Of a stretch of 64,000 bases of DNA, positions 59,802 to 64,000 are shown in pieces. The notes beneath the pieces are model-generated. The model searched no databases. It saw only the letters and a list, made by a program, of their open reading frames with translations, and was not told the DNA's origin. Numbering within the stretch: the first letter of the stretch is position 1; each line of letters starts with the position of its first letter. The position numbers and the translations under genes are program-made. This DNA is from Streptomyces sp. NBC_01264 (GTDB lineage: Bacteria > Actinomycetota > Actinomycetes > Streptomycetales > Streptomycetaceae). The stretch covers positions 1,240,001 to 1,304,000 of the forward strand of contig NZ_JAPEOX010000001.1 in assembly GCF_026340675.1 (NCBI RefSeq), written 5' to 3'.

Positions 59802-60272
59802 GTGAACACACCCGGGCAGGGCTTCGAACCGGCGAGCGGCGACGGCCCCGCGCCCTCCGGAGCGGGGCGCGCGGCGGAGCTCCGTACCGCCTACGAGGGC
59901 CTGTTGCAGATCCGCCGGCTCGTCAACGGCCCGTCGGGCGCCGCGGTTCCCGCCCCGTGGGAGCTCCGGCAGATGCCGCGCGCCGTGGCCCTCGTCCTGG
60001 AGGCGGCGGGCGTCCCGCCGTCGGCGCGGGATCCCCGGGCCCCGGACGGGCCGCGCACCCGCACCGGGTACCGGGTGGGCCCCGCCGCGTCCGGGGAGGG
60101 CCACGTCGAGGTGACCTGGCTCGGCCCGCCGGGCGGCGGCGCGGCCGAGGAGGAACAGGAACGCCTCACGGCCTGCGCCGCCGCGCTCGAACGCCTCGGC
60201 TGGGTCTGCCTGCTGTACCGCGGCCCCCGCCGCCGCCGCTTCCTGGAGGTCGAGCCCCCGCCGGCCCCCTGA
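59802..60272 (+). CDS. Hypothetical protein, 156 residues
   Basis: This is a soluble acidic protein with AYEGLLQIRRLVNGPSG, a middle part with GYRVGPAASGEGHVEVTWLG, and a helix-strand end LTACAAALERLGWVCLLYRG then RRFLEVE. No family is recognised; the layout looks like a small alpha/beta Streptomyces-specific protein. GAGGGGA lies 8 bases before the GTG. It is divergent from the membrane protein at 59331-59684. Confidence 0.7.
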   Translation: MNTPGQGFEPASGDGPAPSGAGRAAELRTAYEGLLQIRRLVNGPSGAAVPAPWELRQMPRAVALVLEAAGVPPSARDPRAPDGPRTRTGYRVGPAASGEGHVEVTWLGPPGGGAAEEEQERLTACAAALERLGWVCLLYRGPRRRRFLEVEPPPAP

Positions 60273-60327
60273 GAGCGCCGTCCAAATCCGGTATCCAGCA
60301 GGCACGGAACCGGGGCACACTCGCCCG

Positions 60328-60696
60328 ATGGGAATGCTCGACGTCCAGGCAGACCGTGTCCGCGCGGGCGCGACGGTGGAGTTCCGCCCCACCGGCACGT
60401 CCATGGTCCCGCTCGTCCGGAGCCGCCAACGCGTCCGCGTCGCCCCGGCCGACCCCGCCCTGCTCCAGCCCGGCGACATCGTGCTGGCCCGGGTCTCCGG
60501 CACGGTGTACCTGCACCTCGTCACGGCCGTGGACACCCCGCGCTGCCGGGTCCAGATCTCCAACAACCGGGGCCGCGTCAACGGCTGGACCGGCCACGAC
60601 CGGGTCTTCGGCATCTGCCTCGCGGTGGACGACGTCCCCCGCCCCGGCGCGGCGGCGAAGGTCCGCGCGGCACCGGGCACCGCGGGCCCTGCCTGA
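60328..60696 (+). CDS. S24/S26 peptidase-fold protein without an evident catalytic Lys
   Basis: This 122-residue protein has VEFRPTGTSMVPLVRSRQRV, the GxSM nucleophile motif of S24 (LexA) and S26 (signal peptidase) folds, then GDIVLARVSGTVYLHLVTAV where the general-base Lys normally sits; here the position reads His. A strand with QISNNRGRVNGW follows. There is no DNA-binding domain and no membrane anchor, so it is not a complete LexA or signal peptidase. It may be a repressor-like or pseudo-protease domain. Confidence 0.8.
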   Translation: MGMLDVQADRVRAGATVEFRPTGTSMVPLVRSRQRVRVAPADPALLQPGDIVLARVSGTVYLHLVTAVDTPRCRVQISNNRGRVNGWTGHDRVFGICLAVDDVPRPGAAAKVRAAPGTAGPA

Positions 60697-60711
60697 TCCG
60701 GAAGGCACGCC
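60691..60711 (+). repeat. 21-bp element spanning a stop codon, identical to 4184-4204
   Basis: This exact second copy of the 21-base element covers the stop of the S24/S26-fold gene and lies immediately before the convergent HEAT-repeat gene's stop. See the first copy for the hairpin potential. Confidence 0.5.
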
Positions 60712-62652
60712 TCAGGACGTCTCCCGTGCGGAGCCCGGTCCACCCGGCCGGAGCTCGCCGATCCGCCGCAGGGCCTCCCGCAGGGCTTCGGCCAGGCGTT
60801 CGTCCTCGCGCATCTCCTGGTCACAGTCGCCGATGTACATCGGGATGCGGACCCTCTGCTCCGCCGCCGCCCGCAGGGTGGGCAGGGCCGGTGCCGCGGC
60901 CGGACCCAGGGCGCCCAGGACCTGGCAGACGTACAGGCCGAACCCGTCACGCACCGCATGGTTCAGGAAGGCGTCGAGCGACGGTCCCGTCGGCTCGTCC
61001 CCGGCGTGCAGCCACAAGGTGACGAGGAGTCGCGGGTGCGCGCGCTCCGCGTCGGCGGTCCGCTCCCGGAGCCGGGCAACGTGGTGGGGCTCCAGCCCGC
61101 CGTTGCCGGCCAGCCACTCCAGGATCCGGGCCGCCAGGGCGATGTCGCGCGGCCGGTCCCCCAGCCTGCCGAGGGTCTCCTCCGCCCGGCGGCGGTCCCC
61201 GGAGATCCGGATCAGGGCCATGGCGGTGTGCCCGGCCCGGGTGCCGGGCCCGTTCTCGGGGATCGAGTCGAGGAGCGGCAGGGCGGGGGCCGCCGCCGGC
61301 CCGATGGCTCCGAGCGTGGCGATCAGGCCGCCCGCGAGGCGGGCCGCCCGCTGATTGCGCGGGACGTCGTCCGACTGCCCGTCCGTCAGCTCCGTCAGCA
61401 TCCGCACCAGCGAGGGCACGGCGGGGGCCCCCGCCGCTCCGCACGCGCTCAGGACGGCGAACACCGGTGCCGGGTGGGTGGACCCGGACTCGGACGTGTC
61501 CAGGGCCGCCACGGCCGCCGCCACCAGCGGGGCGAGGTCCGTGCCGGGTACGCCGGCCAGCCCCCGGGCGGCCTCCGCGACCTCCCCCCGGAACGCCCCC
61601 GCGCGGACGATCCGGCAGAGCTCCGGGAGGGCCCGTACGTCCCCGATCCGGGCGAGCGCCACCGTGGCCGCCCCCACCCGGCCGTGGCCCGGCTCCGCCA
61701 GCTCCTCCCGGCACAGCCAGGCGGCCTCCAGTGAGGCCCCGAGCACGCGTGCGGCCGCGGGCCCCGCCCAGGGGTCCGCAAGCAGTGGCCGCAGGTGCGG
61801 TGCCAGGGCCGCCGGGGCGGCCCGCCAGTGACGCATCGCCTCCGCCGCCAGGTCCACGGCCGCGAGCCGGGCAGCCTCCGTCGGCCGTACCGCGAGCCGG
61901 GCGACCCACGCGTAGCAGTCGCTCTCGTCGGCGGAGCTGCGCGCCTTCTGCCCCCATACGGTGCCGATCCGCCAGGCCACCCGGCTGCCGGGGCCGCCGA
62001 GCCGCGTCCCGGCGGCGTCGAGGTCCTCGAGGACGGCGTCGCCCTCGGGAGCCGGGGTGGCGCGCAGTCTGACCGCAGGATCGGCGTCGGTGCGCAGCCG
62101 CTCCGCGAGGCCTTGCCCGCCCTGTACGAGCATGGCTTCGGCGAGCGCGAGGCGGGTCACCGGGTCGAGCGCTCCGGGGTGGTCCCCGGGGCCGGTCAGG
62201 AGTTGCTCGGCGGCTGCCCGGTCCGCCTCGGCGAGCAGCCAGGCGGCCGCCCGCCGCACGGGCGGGTCAGGGTCGTTCAGCAGGGGAAGCGCGATCCGGG
62301 CCGCGGCCGTGGGGTCCTCGGCGCCGAACGCCAGATCGGTGAGCAGCCGGAGCACACGCAGTCTTACGTCGCCCCGTGCTCCGGATGCCAGGGAGGCGAG
62401 CCGCCTCGCCACGGGCCCGTCGCCGTCACGGCGTACGGCATCGAAGACCCTGGAGCGGGCCGCCCCGTAGGCGTGGCCCGTAGGGTCCTGCCCGGCTTCT
62501 TCCAGCCAGGCTTCCACACAGTCGGCCGAGCCTTCGGGACCCGGCAGTCGGGGGCTCACGGCCCCGGGCGCAGAACGCCCTTTCGCATCGTCATGCCGTG
62601 GATCTTCGCCGTGCCGCCGGCCGGGCGCAACCGGTTTCCCGCCGGTGCTCAC
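60712..62652 (-). CDS. HEAT-repeat protein
   Basis: This 646-residue soluble superhelical protein is built of paired helices, with repeated units such as PPVRRAAAWLLAEADRA, GRVGAATVALARIGDVRALP and two copies of (L)GAxGPAAAPALPxL. HEAT repeats are protein-binding scaffolds. The first 40 residues are charged and disordered. It starts at a GTG 6 bases after the WYL gene stop, so the two form an operon and this protein may serve as or modulate its target. Partner unknown. Confidence 0.85.
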   Translation of the reverse strand: MSTGGKPVAPGRRHGEDPRHDDAKGRSAPGAVSPRLPGPEGSADCVEAWLEEAGQDPTGHAYGAARSRVFDAVRRDGDGPVARRLASLASGARGDVRLRVLRLLTDLAFGAEDPTAAARIALPLLNDPDPPVRRAAAWLLAEADRAAAEQLLTGPGDHPGALDPVTRLALAEAMLVQGGQGLAERLRTDADPAVRLRATPAPEGDAVLEDLDAAGTRLGGPGSRVAWRIGTVWGQKARSSADESDCYAWVARLAVRPTEAARLAAVDLAAEAMRHWRAAPAALAPHLRPLLADPWAGPAAARVLGASLEAAWLCREELAEPGHGRVGAATVALARIGDVRALPELCRIVRAGAFRGEVAEAARGLAGVPGTDLAPLVAAAVAALDTSESGSTHPAPVFAVLSACGAAGAPAVPSLVRMLTELTDGQSDDVPRNQRAARLAGGLIATLGAIGPAAAPALPLLDSIPENGPGTRAGHTAMALIRISGDRRRAEETLGRLGDRPRDIALAARILEWLAGNGGLEPHHVARLRERTADAERAHPRLLVTLWLHAGDEPTGPSLDAFLNHAVRDGFGLYVCQVLGALGPAAAPALPTLRAAAEQRVRIPMYIGDCDQEMREDERLAEALREALRRIGELRPGGPGSARETS

Positions 62653-62658
62653 GGCTTC

Positions 62659-63666
62659 TCACCGGTATCTCCCGGCCAGTTCGGCCACCGCGGTCGCGAG
62701 GGCTCGGCGCAGGTCCGGGGGGCCGAGGACCTCGGCCTCGGCGCCGAGGCGGAGCAGGTCGCCTACGGCCACCGCGTCGGACTCGACGGCGAGTTCCACC
62801 TCCACCCAGCCCTCCGCGTCGGGCGGGCCCGCGGTGGCGAGGGCGCGGACGCCCGCCGCGCCGAACCACATCGGCAGCAGGCGCCGGGCGCGCGGGGAGA
62901 TCCGTACGACGGCGGTGTTCCGGCGCGTGGCCGCCTCCAGCCGGCGGGCGGACTCGGTCCAGTACGCGGTGAGTTCGAAGTCCTCGGGGCGTTCGAAGAG
63001 CTCGCCCGGGGTGTCCACGGCGAGGAACCGCCCCACCCGGTAGCTCCGCACGGCGCCCCCGGCCTCGGCCCCCACCGTGTCCGCGGCCGTGTCCGGCTCC
63101 TGCGCGGCCCGGGCGACCAGGTACCAGATGCCGCCCTTGAGGACGAGTCCGAGCGGCCACAGCTCCCGGTGGACGGCTCCGCTCCAGCGGCGGTAGTGGG
63201 TCTTCAGGACCCGCTGCTCCCACACCGCCTCGGCGATCTGCGCGAGGTGCGGTACGGGGTCGGCGTCGCGGAACCATGCCGGGGCGTCGAGGTGGAAGCG
63301 CTGCTGGATCCGGCGGGCCCGGTCGGCGAGTTCGGCGGGCAGGGCGGCCTGGAGTTTCAGCTGGGCGGCGGCGAGGTCCGCGCCGAGGCCGAGGTCCCAG
63401 GCGGGGCCGGGGGCTCCGGCGAGGAACAGGGAGCCGGCCTGGACGTCGGTGAGACCGGTGAGCCGGGTGCGGTAGCCGTCGACGAGGCGGAAGCCGCCCG
63501 CCGGCCCGCGGTCCGCGTGGACGGGGATCCCGGAGGCGCCCAGCGCCTCGACGTCCCGGTACACGGTGCGGACGGAGACCTCCAGCTCGGCGGCGAGCTC
63601 GGGGGCGGTCATCCGGCCGCGGTTCTGGAGCAGCAGGAGGAGGGAGAGGAGCCGGTCGGCGCGCAT
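62659..63666 (-). CDS. YafY-type WYL-domain transcriptional regulator
   Basis: This 335-residue regulator has an N-terminal winged helix (RMTAPELAAELEVSVRTVYR, then VEALGASGIPVHADRG), a WYL domain (about 140-220, LKGGIWYLVARA), and a WCX-like C-terminal domain (VRISPRARRLLPMWFG). WYL domains bind nucleotides or nucleic acid. Its start lies 13 bases after a 33-base palindrome likely to be its operator. It is co-transcribed with the HEAT-repeat gene and divergent from the DUF3224 gene. Confidence 0.93.
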   Translation of the reverse strand: MRADRLLSLLLLLQNRGRMTAPELAAELEVSVRTVYRDVEALGASGIPVHADRGPAGGFRLVDGYRTRLTGLTDVQAGSLFLAGAPGPAWDLGLGADLAAAQLKLQAALPAELADRARRIQQRFHLDAPAWFRDADPVPHLAQIAEAVWEQRVLKTHYRRWSGAVHRELWPLGLVLKGGIWYLVARAAQEPDTAADTVGAEAGGAVRSYRVGRFLAVDTPGELFERPEDFELTAYWTESARRLEAATRRNTAVVRISPRARRLLPMWFGAAGVRALATAGPPDAEGWVEVELAVESDAVAVGDLLRLGAEAEVLGPPDLRRALATAVAELAGRYR

Positions 63667-63678
63667 GCGGTCATTGTC

Positions 63679-63711
63679 CGGCGTACCTGACAGCAGATGT
63701 CAGGTACGCCG
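63679..63711. promoter_or_regulatory. Near-perfect 33-base palindrome, likely WYL-regulator operator
   Basis: Arms of 14 bases (63679-63692 and 63698-63711) are perfect complements around a 5-base centre; the core is ACCTGACA...TGTCAGGT. It lies between the divergent WYL-regulator and DUF3224 genes, 12 bases upstream of the WYL start and about 76 before the other. Confidence 0.75.
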
Positions 63712-63787
63712 ACCAGGCTGTGCACAGACGGGCCGACGGCCCGCAGGACCCGCACCACACCCGCAGTCCCCACACCAGGAGGCCCCC

Positions 63788-64000
63788 GTGCCCACGCCCA
63801 CCACGACGCCCACGCCCGCCCCCACCGCCAACGGCTTCACCTTCAAGGAGTGGGAGGAGCACCCGGTCGGCCCGGAAGGCGTCTTCCCCCGCCTCGCCCA
63901 CGCCAAGGTCACCAACGCCTTCACCGGTGCCCTCACCGCCCCCGGAACGACCTGCACCTACACCGTGGCCTACACGGGGGACACCGCCGGCACCTTCACC
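63788..64000 (+). CDS. DUF3224 protein, N-terminal part (runs off the window)
   Basis: The frame is open from the GTG at 63788 to the window end, 71 residues. After a Thr/Pro-rich start it reads GFTFKEWEEHPVG, AHAKVTNAFTGAL and CTYTVAYTGDTAGTFT, the beginning of the DUF3224 beta-barrel-like family of small actinobacterial proteins of unknown function. AGGAGG (63777-63782) is an excellent ribosome site. It is probably repressed by the divergent WYL regulator. Confidence 0.75.
   Translation, partial: MPTPTTTPTPAPTANGFTFKEWEEHPVGPEGVFPRLAHAKVTNAFTGALTAPGTTCTYTVAYTGDTAGTFT

Noticed and set aside
60328..60696. Phage repressor (LexA/CI) or type I signal peptidase
   Set aside because: It has the GxSM motif but no helix-turn-helix, no membrane segment and no catalytic Lys.

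Overview
The window is a GC-rich (roughly 70 percent or more) actinobacterial chromosome segment, almost certainly Streptomyces or a close relative. The signs are strong G/C bias at third codon positions, many GTG starts, ATGA/GTGA gene overlaps, and the gene families present: LuxR-type two-component systems with FtsX-type ABC exporters, an ECF42 sigma factor with its DGPF partner, ROK, LacI and WYL regulators, a CYP105-like P450 with a [3Fe-4S] ferredoxin, and a DUF1996 secreted protein. I saw no rRNA, tRNA, CRISPR array or intact insertion sequence.

Layout. 1-783: 5' part of an OLD-like ATPase/nuclease on the minus strand, then a gene-free stretch with six GTCAGCAC motifs. 784-4757: MHS-type transporter, GAF/PucR regulator, GNAT acetyltransferase. 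4794-9677: response regulator and histidine kinase, divergent from an ABC ATPase/FtsX permease pair. 9683-17829: a separate minus-strand ABC ATPase and, divergently, a permease-permease-ATPase operon whose ATPase has a C-terminal AbrB-like tail. 17953-22491: stand-alone condensation-domain protein, ECF42/DGPF pair with a recognisable promoter, DoxX-like protein, atypical thioredoxin fold. 22668-27103: P450-ferredoxin pair, Na+/H+ antiporter, BtrH-like protein. 27214-31234: DUF1304/TetR operon, P-loop kinase, cold-shock protein, a close homologue of the Pseudomonas ethylene-forming enzyme, small membrane protein, MarR regulator. 31330-38655: DEAD-box helicase, a hypothetical gene, SRPBCC protein, NUDIX, VanW, lipoprotein and Rossmann-fold genes.

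38731-43610 is the most striking block: two overlapping genes encode an RNA ligase fused to a polynucleotide kinase, and a 998-residue protein joining an MJ1316 domain, an EEP phosphatase/nuclease, a 2H phosphoesterase and a eukaryote-like poly(A) polymerase. Together they look like a full RNA end-healing, sealing and tailing system. It is followed by about 1.5 kb of decayed DNA containing three degenerate copies of the second gene's 3' end and a SnoaL-like relic.

45163-64000: two secreted proteins (F5/8 plus beta-helix; DUF1996), quinone-oxidoreductase-like protein, ROK regulator, orphan immunity-like protein, LacI regulator next to a truncated MFS gene, SDR, peptidoglycan-binding protein, MFS transporter, a second copy of the window's Cys-Cys lipoprotein family, MerR regulator, P-loop kinase, an S24/S26-fold protein, a HEAT-repeat/WYL operon with a strong palindrome, and the start of a DUF3224 gene.

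All calls come from reading the sequence. Family assignments rest on remembered motifs, not on a search.
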